64,000 bases of DNA from Pseudolactococcus hodotermopsidis (GTDB lineage: Bacteria; Bacillota; Bacilli; Lactobacillales; Streptococcaceae). Position 1 is the stretch's first letter, and each line of letters opens with the position of its first letter. Of this stretch, positions 34,103 through 45,009 are shown in pieces. The translations under genes and the position numbers were made by a program. Location of the stretch: contig NZ_BLLI01000002.1 of the NCBI RefSeq assembly GCF_011170085.1, positions 1 to 64,000 of the forward strand, read 5' to 3'. The notes beneath the pieces were generated by a model that ran no database searches, was not told the origin of the DNA, and saw nothing but the letters and a program-made list of their open reading frames with translations.

Positions 34103-35125
34103 ATGAAACCAACCATTCTAACGGGCGATCGCCCAACTGGTAAACTGCATATCGGGCATTATGTTGGCTCGCTAAAAAATCGTGTTTTGCTACAAAATGA
34201 GGATAAATACAACCTTTTCATCTTCCTCGCTGACCAGCAAGCCTTGACCGATCATGCCAAAGAACCCGAAAAAATCATCCAATCTGTCGGCGAAGTGGCG
34301 CTTGATTATCTGGCAGTCGGTCTTGACCCGATGAAGTCAACGATTTTCATCCAGTCGCAAATTCCCGAACTTGCTGAGCTTACCATGTACTACATGAACC
34401 TCGTGTCGATCGCGCGTTTGGAGCGCAATCCGACAGTCAAATCTGAGATTGCTCAAAAGGGTTTTGATGAGTCGATTCCCGCTGGTTTCCTCGTTTATCC
34501 TGTGTCTCAAGCCGCCGACATCACGGCTTTCAAGGCAAATCTCGTACCTGTTGGCAATGACCAAAAACCGATGATTGAGCAAACACGCGAAATTGTCCGC
34601 AGTTTCAACAATGCCTACAAGACTGACGTTTTGATTGAACCCGAGGGACTTTATCCCGAAAATGAAGGTGCTGGTCGCCTTTCTGGACTTGATGGTAATG
34701 CTAAAATGTCCAAATCACTCAACAACGGTATTTTTATCAGCGACGATGCCGACACCGTGCGCAAAAAAGTTATGAGCATGTACACTGATCCCGAGCATAT
34801 TCGGGTCGAGGATCCCGGCAAAATCGAGGGCAACATGGTTTTCCACTACCTTGATGTGTTCGGCACAACTGAGGACAGCGCTACTATTGCTGAGATGAAA
34901 GCGCAGTATCAAGCGGGCGGTCTCGGCGATGTCAAGACAAAACGTTATTTATTGGAAGTTTTGGATCGCGAGTTTGCGCCAATCCGTGCACGCCGTTTAG
35001 AGTTTGCCAAAGACATGGGCCAGGTCTATGATATGCTAAAAGTCGGTTCTGAAAAAGCGCAAGCAGTCGCAGCTCAAACTTTGGATGAGGTCAAGTCTGC
35101 TATGGGTATCAATTATTTCAAATGA
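34103..35125 (+). CDS. trpS: Tryptophan-tRNA ligase
   Basis: Charges tRNA-Trp. 340 residues, class I synthetase. HIGH motif at about 16-19 (KLHIGHYVG), KMSKS in [12 protein letters not shown], and [10 protein letters not shown] as the adenylate-binding start. AAGGAG is 8 nt before the ATG. Transcribed from the T-box promoter. Its stop overlaps the ugpQ start by 4 nt. Codon use is more GC-rich than the accessory genes to its left. Confidence 0.96.
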   Translation: MKPTILTGDRPTGKLHIGHYVGSLKNRVLLQNEDKYNLFIFLADQQALTDHAKEPEKIIQSVGEVALDYLAVGLDPMKSTIFIQSQIPELAELTMYYMNLVSIARLERNPTVKSEIAQKGFDESIPAGFLVYPVSQAADITAFKANLVPVGNDQKPMIEQTREIVRSFNNAYKTDVLIEPEGLYPENEGAGRLSGLDGNAKMSKSLNNGIFISDDADTVRKKVMSMYTDPEHIRVEDPGKIEGNMVFHYLDVFGTTEDSATIAEMKAQYQAGGLGDVKTKRYLLEVLDREFAPIRARRLEFAKDMGQVYDMLKVGSEKAQAVAAQTLDEVKSAMGINYFK

Positions 35126-35970
35126 TAACAGGTATTAGAAAATGGTACCGCAGAACTTGGGAGGCACGCAAATGGCAGCGAGATGAATTTCAAGCACAAA
35201 TGCATCATTTTTTACATCATGATGCCGTTACAACCCAGATTTTTGCCCACCGAGGTAGCAAGTGTAATCGCCCAGAAAATACCTTGTCGGCTTTTACTGA
35301 GGCGATTCGAGTGGGAAGTGATGGCATTGAGTTAGACGTGCACTTGACACGCGACCAACAGCTCATTGTCATTCATGACGAGAGTTTAGAGCGCACGACA
35401 AATGGTGCTGGACTTGTAAGAGAGCTGAATTTTGAGCAAATTCGTCACTATTCGGCGGGTGCTTGGTTTGATGCCAAATACACCCATGAAAAAGTGCCTT
35501 TATTGTCAGAAGTCTTAGCGTTACTGGTCAAGTTGAAATTCAAAGGTGTTCTCAATATCGAAATCAAAACAGATAAATTTCAATATCCCAATATCGAAAA
35601 AATAACATCAAGCTTACTTTTATCGCAACATTTCCCCTTTTCACATGTTTACTCCTCTTTTAATCTCAAGTCGCTCAAATTGCTTTCAAAACTCGAACCG
35701 CACGCTGATTTGTGCTTACTCATGTCAACTTCTGAGCCCAAAATTCAGCAAGGTTTAAACACAAAATATATCACACATTTACATCCACGACTTGACTGGC
35801 TTCAAAAAAACACAGACAAATTAAAACATCTTGGAAAGCCTTTGCGCCCTTGGACGCTCAATAACGATGCTGATATACATCTCGCTTTTGATTATCATTT
35901 GTCGGGATTTATGACGGATTATCCAGAACAAGCTGTTCACATCAAGTCGCTTTATAATCAAAAAAAATAA
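35122..35970 (+). CDS. ugpQ: Glycerophosphodiester phosphodiesterase
   Basis: Hydrolyses glycerophosphodiesters to glycerol-3-phosphate and an alcohol. 282 residues. GDPD motifs: [18 protein letters not shown] (catalytic His), [20 protein letters not shown] (metal-binding Glu/Asp and the second His), NIEIKTD, and RPWTLNN near the end. No signal peptide, so cytosolic. ATGA overlap with trpS and no clear ribosome site suggest coupled translation, although the functions are unrelated. Confidence 0.88.
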   Translation: MITGIRKWYRRTWEARKWQRDEFQAQMHHFLHHDAVTTQIFAHRGSKCNRPENTLSAFTEAIRVGSDGIELDVHLTRDQQLIVIHDESLERTTNGAGLVRELNFEQIRHYSAGAWFDAKYTHEKVPLLSEVLALLVKLKFKGVLNIEIKTDKFQYPNIEKITSSLLLSQHFPFSHVYSSFNLKSLKLLSKLEPHADLCLLMSTSEPKIQQGLNTKYITHLHPRLDWLQKNTDKLKHLGKPLRPWTLNNDADIHLAFDYHLSGFMTDYPEQAVHIKSLYNQKK

Positions 35971-35990
35971 GCTGAACAAGCTTATTTTTT
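35965..35990 (+). terminator. Terminator after ugpQ
   Basis: AAATAAGCT-gaaca-AGCTTATTT with further T residues; it may also serve the convergent lipoprotein gene. Confidence 0.65.
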
Positions 35991-35993
35991 CGA

Positions 35994-36644
35994 TTATTTA
36001 TTGACCAACATAGCAGCTATCAATTTTTCCATATCAGAATTTGATAGATTATATTGTTTATCTTTTTTAATAACTTCAACCGTCATCTCTTTTGCATTAC
36101 CATATTCAGGATTAGCAATAGATTCTTTTATGAGATCTACTATTATACCAGTTACCCAATCAAGCATTGCCGCATTATCTTCAACATTCACACCAGATTC
36201 CGCAATCGCCTCTGGTGTAAGTTTTTTCATCATCTCATCTTCAAGTGTCTCAAGACCAGTAAAAGGTTTAATCTTTACTTTTACCGAAAAACCTTTATCT
36301 GTTTTTTCAGCTGACATAACGTCATATTTTGAAAGTTTAACAACATCAATGATAATACTACGAAATTCCTCTTTACGCGAATCAGATAGACCACCCGTAG
36401 TATCAAATGTCGTTAAAATGCTATTAATACCCTCGTCATATTCAGTTTGAGCTGCTTTTTCAGTTTGATTGGTAATTTTGGCATATTCTTTCAAATCGCC
36501 TTTTGTAAAAGCATCCAAGCTTGACTTAACATAATCTGTCGCATCCGATTCGCTAAAACCACAAGCAACAAGTGTCAGCGCAGCAAATAAAGCAATAAAC
36601 ACCAAACCTAATTTCTTTGAAAAATCCCTTGTTCTAGTTTTCAT
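35994..36644 (-). CDS. Putative lipoprotein (DUF5105-like)
   Basis: About 216 residues from MKTRTRD. Signal peptide with lipobox TLVACGFSESD, then an alpha/beta domain typical of small streptococcal lipoproteins (YVKSSLDAFTKGDLKEYAKI, NPEYGNAKEMTVEVIKKD). I start at 36644, with AGGAGA before it; the open frame runs 16 codons higher into promoter sequence. An extended -10 (TGTTATAAT) lies upstream. Monocistronic, function unknown. Confidence 0.75.
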   Translation of the reverse strand: MKTRTRDFSKKLGLVFIALFAALTLVACGFSESDATDYVKSSLDAFTKGDLKEYAKITNQTEKAAQTEYDEGINSILTTFDTTGGLSDSRKEEFRSIIIDVVKLSKYDVMSAEKTDKGFSVKVKIKPFTGLETLEDEMMKKLTPEAIAESGVNVEDNAAMLDWVTGIIVDLIKESIANPEYGNAKEMTVEVIKKDKQYNLSNSDMEKLIAAMLVNK

Positions 36645-36699
36645 TTCTTCTCCTAAAAAAATTTTTGTTGAAAATTTCCACAACCATTTCATTATAACA

Positions 36700-36722
36700 T
36701 AAAAATAAGCTAAATAGCTTAA
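36700..36722 (-). terminator. Terminator after the ECF S-component gene
   Basis: Minus strand AAGCTA-ttT-AGCTT followed by ATTTTT. Confidence 0.6.
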
Positions 36723-37291
36723 TTTTCTTCATAAAGTACAATAATTTTCTCAGGTAAGCATTTATAAATCAAGAAAGCAATCACAGCAACAAGTACCTTA
36801 TCAGGGAAACCAATGACTAGCTCATCCAAAAATGATGCCAACCAGAGCGGTTGATTGCTCGAAAGCAAGGCATCAAAAACTTTATCGCCCCAAACATTGC
36901 CAGTCTCTCCACCCCAAAAAATAATGTCTAAGGGTGTTGAAATCAGCACGCTAACAAGACCAATTGCCATGCCGCTAAAAATCGTCGTTGATAGTTTCTT
37001 AAAATAGCCGAGCCGAGCAAAAATGCCAGCCGTTATCCCAACACCAATCTGTGTCAGCGCATAAACAAAAGAAATCGGGTTCTGTGTCAGCCCATAAATC
37101 ATGTTATTGAGCATACCGACAAAAGCACCAACAATCGGTCCCGCCAAAAGCGCACTCAAAACCGTACCGATAGACTCCAACCATAGTGGAATCTTGAGCA
37201 TACCACCCAAATAATTAATCACAACACCTAAAGGAATCAAGATAAATAAAGCAGGTGATATTTTAAATGTAAACAAATTTTTTTTAGTCAT
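36719..37291 (-). CDS. ECF transporter S component (substrate-specific subunit)
   Basis: 190 residues, six predicted helices. The pattern PLGVVINYLGGMLKIPLWLESIGTVLSALLAGP with GAFVGMLNNMIYGL is that of S-components, which capture a vitamin or trace nutrient and dock on a shared EcfAAT module encoded elsewhere. Substrate not evident; no riboswitch fits in the 22 bp to recO. It follows recO in the same transcription unit, an unusual neighbourhood. Confidence 0.78.
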   Translation of the reverse strand: MTKKNLFTFKISPALFILIPLGVVINYLGGMLKIPLWLESIGTVLSALLAGPIVGAFVGMLNNMIYGLTQNPISFVYALTQIGVGITAGIFARLGYFKKLSTTIFSGMAIGLVSVLISTPLDIIFWGGETGNVWGDKVFDALLSSNQPLWLASFLDELVIGFPDKVLVAVIAFLIYKCLPEKIIVLYEEN

Positions 37292-37313
37292 AAAGTTTTT
37301 CCTTTTATTTAAT

Positions 37314-38069
37314 TTATTTCATAATGTCCGCCCAATCGCTAAGTCCGTCAATAAATTTTTTCGCCTTAAGATGAACGCCAATATAATGGTCGTAAAGTAG
37401 GTCAATAAAACAACGAATCTTAGCTTTCAGCTCATCAGAAATGTTAATTGTTGGTAAAGTTTCCAAATTCATCGCCATAAAAGAATGGCACAGAAAAATA
37501 ACATTTGGATCAATATGCTCGCGTTTCATATCCTCATCAAAATGATTGCGACACAGACAACCATTGTATTTTTTTGAAAAATCCATAGGCAAATCTTGTC
37601 TGTGACAACACACACATTGATCAAAATCTAACTGCGCACCAAATCGCGACATGATTTGTAATTCAAAAATATTAGTCACAATTTCCATATCAATCTTGTT
37701 ATCAATCAGCTCCAACGACTTCATCAAGAAACCGTAAAGCGCTGCATCATAATGGTTATCAGGAATCGCCACGTCCGCCAAACTAATAATATAACTAGCG
37801 TAAGATTGCGCGAAAATATCTGAGTTGATGAATTGATAACTCGTCGCATCAGAAATATCTGAGATAAAACTCAACCCCTCATCATTAATTGCAGCCACTA
37901 ATTCAAGTTGCGTAAAATTCTGCAAACTGCTCGAAAACTTCGATTTATTAGCATTTTTGACAAAAAACATCCGCTTGCCAAAACTCTCTGTAAAAATCTT
38001 AACCAACTTATCTTGCTCGCGATAATTTCGGCTAAACAGCACTAAACCACCTGTCTCAACGTTCTGCAT
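37314..38069 (-). CDS. recO: DNA repair protein RecO
   Basis: Mediator that loads RecA on SSB-coated DNA and anneals strands. 251 residues: N-terminal OB fold (VLFSRNYREQDKLVKIFTESFGKR), helical part, and a Cys cluster (QCVCCHRQ, then GCLCRNH) for zinc. araT upstream is the usual streptococcal neighbour, but plsX-acp, often next, has moved to 11 kb here. Confidence 0.93.
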   Translation of the reverse strand: MQNVETGGLVLFSRNYREQDKLVKIFTESFGKRMFFVKNANKSKFSSSLQNFTQLELVAAINDEGLSFISDISDATSYQFINSDIFAQSYASYIISLADVAIPDNHYDAALYGFLMKSLELIDNKIDMEIVTNIFELQIMSRFGAQLDFDQCVCCHRQDLPMDFSKKYNGCLCRNHFDEDMKREHIDPNVIFLCHSFMAMNLETLPTINISDELKAKIRCFIDLLYDHYIGVHLKAKKFIDGLSDWADIMK

Positions 38070-38194
38070 ACGCCCACTTTCCTATTATAACATATTATTC
38101 TTCATTATGATAATGTCGTTTTTATTAGAAAAAATTGATTCATAATTTCTCGCTATCAAAACCCTCTTGACAAAAAAATTCCCATCAAGGGAAA

Positions 38195-39364
38195 TCAGCG
38201 TTTTTCATTCACATACTCAGTCAAACGTTTCATAGCTTCTATAATCACATCCATACTTGCCGCATAACTTAAACGGACATATCCCTCGCCATATTTGCCA
38301 AATGCCGATCCAGGGATAAATGCTACCTGTTTTTCTTTCGCAAAATCAATCAAAAAGTCGAAAGAATTTTGCACCAAATCTTCAGGAATTTTGGCGAAAA
38401 TGTAGAAAGCACCATCTGGTTTGATGATTTTAAAGCCCAAAGGTGTCATCTGCGATATGATATAATCTCGCCTAACGATATACTCTTTTTTCATGACAGC
38501 CGCATCATCACGACCATTTGTCAAAGCCTCAATCGCCGCAAACTGCGAAACGGTCGTCGCCGCCGTCACAAAATACTGGTGCGTTTTAATAAGTTGACCT
38601 GTCAAAGATTCATCCGCCAAGATAAAGCCAATGCGATAACCAGTCATAGCATGCGATTTCGACAAACCATTCAAGACAATCGTCTGCTCACGCGCAAATT
38701 CGGCAATAGAAACGTGTTTTTCATCTGTATAATTCAGCTCAGAATAAATTTCGTCCGAAATAACAAAAACTGAATATTTTTTGATAACATCCGCAATCGC
38801 CTTGACCTGCGCACGATTATAAGTCACGCCAGTCGGATTAGACGGATAATTGAGAATCACTGCTTTCGTCTCGGGATTGGCAATTAACGCTGCCTCAAGC
38901 ATTTCTGCTGTCAAGACAAAATCATTCGTCGTCGTGTCAATTTCCACCATTTCCGCGCCCGCAAGCTGAATCAAAGGCTCATAACCTGGGTACAATGGTG
39001 CAGGGGTCAGAACTTTGTCGCCCGCAACAAGAATCGACATAAGACTAGCTGAAATCGCCTCAGTCGCGCCAACCGTGACCAAAATTTCAGACTCCGCATC
39101 AAAGTGAATACCATATTTATCCGCAAAAAATGAACTCGCTGCTTGCCGTAATTCAAGCAGACCAGCCATGCCCGTATAGTGACTCTCATGCGCTTGAACA
39201 GCAGCGACAGCAGCATTTTCGACATGTTCAGGCGTATTAAAATCAGGCTCGCCAAGCGTCAATTTAAGCATACCAGAAATCTGCGAGACTTCTTGGTCAA
39301 ACCGCCGAATCGCCGAAATTTGAATTTTATCCAGATTAGGATTGAAAAGCGTTGAAACATCCAT
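38195..39364 (-). CDS. araT: Class I PLP aminotransferase, aromatic aminotransferase type
   Basis: 389 residues from MDVSTLF. PLP lysine K236 in NGLSKSHAMTGYRIGF, YPSNPTGVTY for substrate and PLP ring, SDEIYSEL. Transaminates aromatic and probably other amino acids with 2-oxoglutarate. The AraT name rests on similarity and on the recO neighbourhood. Start at 39364, preceded by AAAAGGA; the open frame runs 18 codons higher without a ribosome site. Confidence 0.82.
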   Translation of the reverse strand: MDVSTLFNPNLDKIQISAIRRFDQEVSQISGMLKLTLGEPDFNTPEHVENAAVAAVQAHESHYTGMAGLLELRQAASSFFADKYGIHFDAESEILVTVGATEAISASLMSILVAGDKVLTPAPLYPGYEPLIQLAGAEMVEIDTTTNDFVLTAEMLEAALIANPETKAVILNYPSNPTGVTYNRAQVKAIADVIKKYSVFVISDEIYSELNYTDEKHVSIAEFAREQTIVLNGLSKSHAMTGYRIGFILADESLTGQLIKTHQYFVTAATTVSQFAAIEALTNGRDDAAVMKKEYIVRRDYIISQMTPLGFKIIKPDGAFYIFAKIPEDLVQNSFDFLIDFAKEKQVAFIPGSAFGKYGEGYVRLSYAASMDVIIEAMKRLTEYVNEKR

Positions 39365-39437
39365 TTGTATTTTTCCTTTTTTATTATATTCTATCACTTT
39401 TTGTCTAAAAGCGCTCAATTTATTTTGATTAAATACC

Positions 39438-40640
39438 TCACTCCAAAATAAAGGTCATTACCAAATGTACCTCATCAAGACTTGTGATGACTTTCTTTCC
39501 TGACAATTTTGGAAATTCATCTGCCAAATCGGCAAAAATCGTCATCATTCCTTGCGCATCAAACAAGGCTTTTTTCGCCTTATGATAAGCCTTGAGCGTT
39601 GAAAATTGGAAACAGATATTTGATTGATTATCTCTTAAAAAATGCTGCGTTACTTTTGAAATTTCCTCCGAATCATAACTATCAAAACGCAAGTTATTAT
39701 GCACAAAATAATTTGCCGCAGTTGCCTTATAAATCGGCAAATTTATAAAATCATTTGCTATTTTATGATCCATTTCAAGCTCAGCAGTCGTCATTCCAAA
39801 ATATGTATAGTCAATATTCGCACGCTTATCCTCCTTAGTGAAAGAGGCATCACCCCAAGTCGCATCCAAATAGTAGTTCTCACCATCAATCTTAACCAAA
39901 TTCCACGCATGATTCTGGTCATTTGCCACCCCAACCACGACATGCGCCGTCATAGCCAACCTTGCAAGTAAATACTGCAGCGCATCAGCATATCCCTCGC
40001 AAACCGCCGTCCCGTCAAGCAACGCCCCCAACATTGAGTAACTGCGATCGTCCGTCGCATCAGCCTTGCCAGCCGTTGCCGCCGCATGATTGTAATCATT
40101 TTGCTCAATGACGTACTGATACGCAGCCAAAGCCTTGTCATATTCCGTTTTACCAGCATTTTTCGCCACAAAATCACTGATTTTAAGCTCAATCTGCTGA
40201 TTCAGATCAGCAACTTCCGCTGCTGTAAAATCAAAACTAATCTCATACTGCGCAATCGCCGCCGAATCCGCACTCTGCACCCAAGTCTCAATCTTCCCCG
40301 AATACCAAAAATACTCTGGATGATCCAAAAGCACCGCCTCAGCCACTTTAGAAAATTTCTCTTGCGTTAAATGCTGTGCCTGTGTGTCAATTTGCGCTTG
40401 AAAATTTTGAATCGCATTTTGAAGTTCCCGATAAACCTGCTTATCATCATCAGTCAACCCTTGATAATAAAGCGCCTCAGTTTCAATCAAAGCTTGCGCT
40501 TGACTAGGAGAATCAACTTTCTTTTGAACTTGGACTGACGATTTAGAAATTTGCTTATCATTTCCCCTTGCCGAACACCCCGCAAGCACCCCCAGAAAAA
40601 TCAGCCACATACAAGTTAATTTAAAGCGATTTTTAGTCAT
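39438..40640 (-). CDS. Transglutaminase-like-domain lipoprotein
   Basis: 400 residues. Lipobox VLAGCSAR (Cys about 22), a helical region (about 50-185), then a transglutaminase/protease-like core with the triad in place: C214 in AVCEGYADALQYLL, H244 in QNHAWNLV and D259 in YYLDATWGD. Such secreted proteins are thought to act on the cell wall or on peptides; substrate unknown. The C-terminal domain (about 300-400) is unassigned. Monocistronic. Confidence 0.82.
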   Translation of the reverse strand: MTKNRFKLTCMWLIFLGVLAGCSARGNDKQISKSSVQVQKKVDSPSQAQALIETEALYYQGLTDDDKQVYRELQNAIQNFQAQIDTQAQHLTQEKFSKVAEAVLLDHPEYFWYSGKIETWVQSADSAAIAQYEISFDFTAAEVADLNQQIELKISDFVAKNAGKTEYDKALAAYQYVIEQNDYNHAAATAGKADATDDRSYSMLGALLDGTAVCEGYADALQYLLARLAMTAHVVVGVANDQNHAWNLVKIDGENYYLDATWGDASFTKEDKRANIDYTYFGMTTAELEMDHKIANDFINLPIYKATAANYFVHNNLRFDSYDSEEISKVTQHFLRDNQSNICFQFSTLKAYHKAKKALFDAQGMMTIFADLADEFPKLSGKKVITSLDEVHLVMTFILE

Positions 40641-40710
40641 CCAATTCTCATTTCCTTATCTAAAATATGTAAAAAGAACCAAGCCGAAACTTGATTCCTA
40701 GATATTTTTA

Positions 40711-40783
40711 TGCCCCCTGTAGGACTTGAACCTACGACCCATGGATTAAGAGTCCACTGCTCTACCAACTGAGCTAAGAAGGC
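40711..40783 (-). tRNA. tRNA-Lys (CTT anticodon)
   Basis: On the minus strand the cloverleaf is complete: acceptor GCCTTCT/AGGGGGC with two G-U pairs and discriminator A, D-arm TAGCTCAGTTGGTAGAGC, anticodon loop CTCTTAA (CTT = plus-strand 40748-40750), T-arm GTAGGTTCAAGTCCTAC. No CCA is encoded. Confidence 0.95.
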
Positions 40784-40927
40784 AAAACGTTTTCAAGTTG
40801 AAAGCGATTTACTACCTTTATAATTATATCAAATATTCGTGAAAATGCAAGGAAAAAGTAATAAACAAGAAAATCTTTTTTAGGTACAAGTTCAAACTAA
40901 GCGGAACATCAACTCACACAAAGAAAT

Positions 40928-41032
40928 TTTTTTACGATTTTTTTGCGTGAGTTCGAGACAGCTGAGACGATGCAACCTTTGGGTTGTGAGTCGAAAACTA
41001 ACGAAGAAATCACGCAAAAAAATCGTAAAAAA
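40928..41032. repeat. Long inverted repeat, 23-bp perfect arms, 59-bp loop
   Basis: The arms 40928-40950 and 41010-41032 are exact complements (T6-ACGA-T7-GCGTGA). The loop contains a nested pairing (TTCGA...TCGAA around ACC-ttt-GGT). It lies immediately downstream of the structured RNA and upstream of tRNA-Lys. It may be a back-up terminator or a relic of a mobile element. Confidence 0.65.
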
Positions 41033-41225
41033 CAAAAAACACTGATTGAATGCCGGATACTCACTCCTGTATTGAACCCGCTGTTAATATAAACAGGTGG
41101 GCGTCGCGCTCCTACTAAGCTGCTTCCACCTAAAGTGGCTTGCATACCGTAGGATGTCTCAAAGACTCCCGAGGTAATACGATTTAGTCGGTCAAAAATG
41201 TGAGCAAGTTCGCACATTCCAGTGC
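41028..41225 (-). ncRNA. Structured RNA of about 200 nt, possibly 6S RNA (family uncertain)
   Basis: Reading left, the 5' end CACTG-GAATG pairs with the 3' end CATTC-aat-CAGTG, then GCTCAC with GTGAGT and TTGACC with GGTTCAA. Internal hairpins include GTCT-ttg-AGAC, CCAC-tttag-GTGG and CTGTT-tatatt-AACAG. The closing stem is followed by a T-rich run (41027-41039 on the plus strand), and a TATTAT -10 (41238-41233) lies 7 nt before the 5' end. No RNase P, tmRNA or SRP signatures. Size and the long closing stem fit 6S RNA, but the branched middle does not fit well. The overlapping open frame is not a gene. Confidence 0.5.
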
Positions 41226-41276
41226 TTTCTTTATAATACTATCTTATCATGAATTTTATTTTTTTGCAAATATTTT

Positions 41277-41291
41277 TTGTAAACGTTTTCT
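41277..41291. promoter_or_regulatory. Near-consensus cre upstream of the structured RNA
   Basis: TTGTAAACGTTTTCT matches 14 of 15 cre positions. It lies about 15-30 bp upstream of the predicted -35 region of the RNA gene. Confidence 0.4.
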
Positions 41292-41356
41292 ATATTTAAA
41301 TCAATATCTCACACAAATAAAAAGCAGAAATCCAAAGATTCCCACTTTTATAAAAT

Positions 41357-43268
<1,912 letters not shown>

Positions 43269-43279
43269 GTAGTAATTTT

Positions 43280-43314
43280 ATTATACCAAAAAAAGCGCTG
43301 ATTTTCAGCACTTT
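43280..43314 (-). promoter_or_regulatory. proS promoter -10 next to the terminator of the upstream unit
   Basis: Minus strand hairpin AAAGTGCTG-aaaat-CAGCGCTTT (43314-43292) runs into T residues and ends the upstream transcript. It is followed by TGGTATAAT (-10 at 43285-43280) for proS. Confidence 0.65.
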
Positions 43315-43330
43315 AAATGTCAAGATAATT

Positions 43331-43716
43331 TTAGCTTTCTTTACTCTTCAAAGCAAAAGTCAGGATAAAACAAATACTACCGACTAATTGAAATAAAGAT
43401 TGAATTAAAACAAGAGGTTTTAAAGTTATTACTAGAAAAGCAGATAGACTCAAGAGAGAACCAAGTAGCCAAATAATGCCGATAACAAGTAAGAAAATTT
43501 GCCAACCTTTTTCAGATTTTTTACTAATATTAAAATATGCAAGCCAAGTTAGAACCAGCAGAACAAGACGTAAAACCACACCAAATATCATCCCGATAGC
43601 CAAAGCATTAGTTACGCTATCTGAAATTATATCTTGTTGTACAAGGTTAAAAGTATCAATTAAAATTGATAACGTTACAAAACAATCCCAAATAAAGCTA
43701 ATTTTTTATTTCTCAT
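43331..43716 (-). pseudogene. Frameshifted small membrane protein
   Basis: An ATG at 43716 opens MRNKKLALFGIVL and then stops. One base out of frame, the reading continues without a break: VTLSILIDTFNLVQQDII, then ALAIGMIFGVVLRLVLLVL and on to KSKES at 43331. A single missing base near 43676 therefore splits what would be a four-helix protein of about 129 residues. Only the second part is open, and its first ATG (43591) has no ribosome site. Family unknown. Confidence 0.65.
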
Positions 43717-43767
43717 TTTTCTCTTTTCTATATTTTTAAAAACATGGCATCAATAACAAGTAACAAC

Positions 43768-45009
43768 TCATCTAAACAACCGCATAATATCATTCCAAGT
43801 CACAGCAATCATCAATACCAACATAATCCCAACGCCAATCAATGTAATCAGACTTTCGCTTTCTTGTTTCATCGGTTTACGGCGAATTGCCTCAATAATA
43901 TTCATGAAAATCTTACCGCCGTCAAGCGCAGGAATTGGAATCAGATTAAAAATGCCCAGATTGATTGACAACATTGCCAAAAATTGAATAATCGGTGCCA
44001 ATCCCTCACGCGTCACCTGTTCAGACATCTGATACATAGCAACAGGACCACCCAATTTATTCAAACTCGGACGTAAAACCAAATCTTTCAAAGCATTGAC
44101 TATCGTAAAAGCAGAGTCGACCGCCATTTTCAAGCCACCTGTCAACTTATCAGAAACACTCGTTTTTAACAATGGCGACACACCGATAAGATAAGTACCT
44201 TCTGTTTTTTTAGGTGTAATCGTGAAAGTCTTATCACTCGTCTTAAGCTCAAGCGCCTTACCGTTAGTCTTACTAATCGCCTCAGACAAATCATACCAAT
44301 CCGTAATCTTTGCACCATTTACCGCCTCAACCGCGTCACCCGTGCGCAAGCCAGCTTGATAAGCTGGCAAATTTTTATTAGAAATCGTGACTTGATTACT
44401 ATTAAAATCTTGCACACCACCTTGCATAAAGGCAATCAAAACAAAGGCAATTGCACCCAAAATAAAGTTGTTCATCGGTCCAGCAAAGTTAGTCATCATA
44501 CGCCCAAGTAAGCTCGCGCTTTGATACTGCACGTCAAGCGGGGCAATTCGTACCTCCGTTGCGTCCTCCTCAACAATCGTTGCATCGTGGTCAACCGCAT
44601 AAGTCTTGATTTCGCCATTTACTTCGCCAGTAATGGTCAAAGCATTTTCAAAGTCGTACTTAGTTACCAACATCGGAAGTGCTTGTGCAAACTGCGCCTT
44701 ATCACTCAGATTAACACGTGTCACAACGTTGTTTTCAAGATTAAGGGTCAAACTTGCAGGCTGACCTGTCTTGATTTCCGTTGTATCCTCGCCCCAACCC
44801 GCCATACGGACATAACCACCTAAAGGAAGTATCCTAATCGTATAAAGCGTCCCATCCTTAGCCTTGTGAGCGAAAATTTTCGGTCCCATCCCAATAGCAA
44901 ATTCACGCACCAAAATACCCGCTTTTTTAGCAAAAAACAGATGACCATATTCATGCACGCAAACAATCACACCAAAAACAATGATGAATGTTACTAAACT
45001 TTGAATCAT
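43768..45009 (-). CDS. rseP: Site-2 metalloprotease RseP (Eep family)
   Basis: Membrane zinc protease cutting signal peptides and anti-sigma or pheromone precursors within the membrane. 413 residues. HEYGH zinc motif (about 18-22) in the first helix, a PDZ domain (about 195-285; [19 protein letters not shown]), and the second metal motif [14 protein letters not shown] (Asp ligand) near the C-terminus. Its start overlaps the dxr stop by 4 nt. In streptococci the same gene (eep) follows cdsA directly. Confidence 0.93.
   Translation of the reverse strand: MIQSLVTFIIVFGVIVCVHEYGHLFFAKKAGILVREFAIGMGPKIFAHKAKDGTLYTIRILPLGGYVRMAGWGEDTTEIKTGQPASLTLNLENNVVTRVNLSDKAQFAQALPMLVTKYDFENALTITGEVNGEIKTYAVDHDATIVEEDATEVRIAPLDVQYQSASLLGRMMTNFAGPMNNFILGAIAFVLIAFMQGGVQDFNSNQVTISNKNLPAYQAGLRTGDAVEAVNGAKITDWYDLSEAISKTNGKALELKTSDKTFTITPKKTEGTYLIGVSPLLKTSVSDKLTGGLKMAVDSAFTIVNALKDLVLRPSLNKLGGPVAMYQMSEQVTREGLAPIIQFLAMLSINLGIFNLIPIPALDGGKIFMNIIEAIRRKPMKQESESLITLIGVGIMLVLMIAVTWNDIMRLFR

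Noticed and set aside
40928-41032. Integron attC-like nested palindrome
   Set aside because: No integrase, no core sites and no cassette genes nearby.
40909-41217. 102-residue open frame on the minus strand
   Set aside because: It lies over the structured RNA and the long inverted repeat; the composition is not protein-like and the RNA pairing explains the sequence.
41028-41225. Retron or group II intron RNA
   Set aside because: No reverse transcriptase in the window and no domain V-like or branch-site features that hold up.
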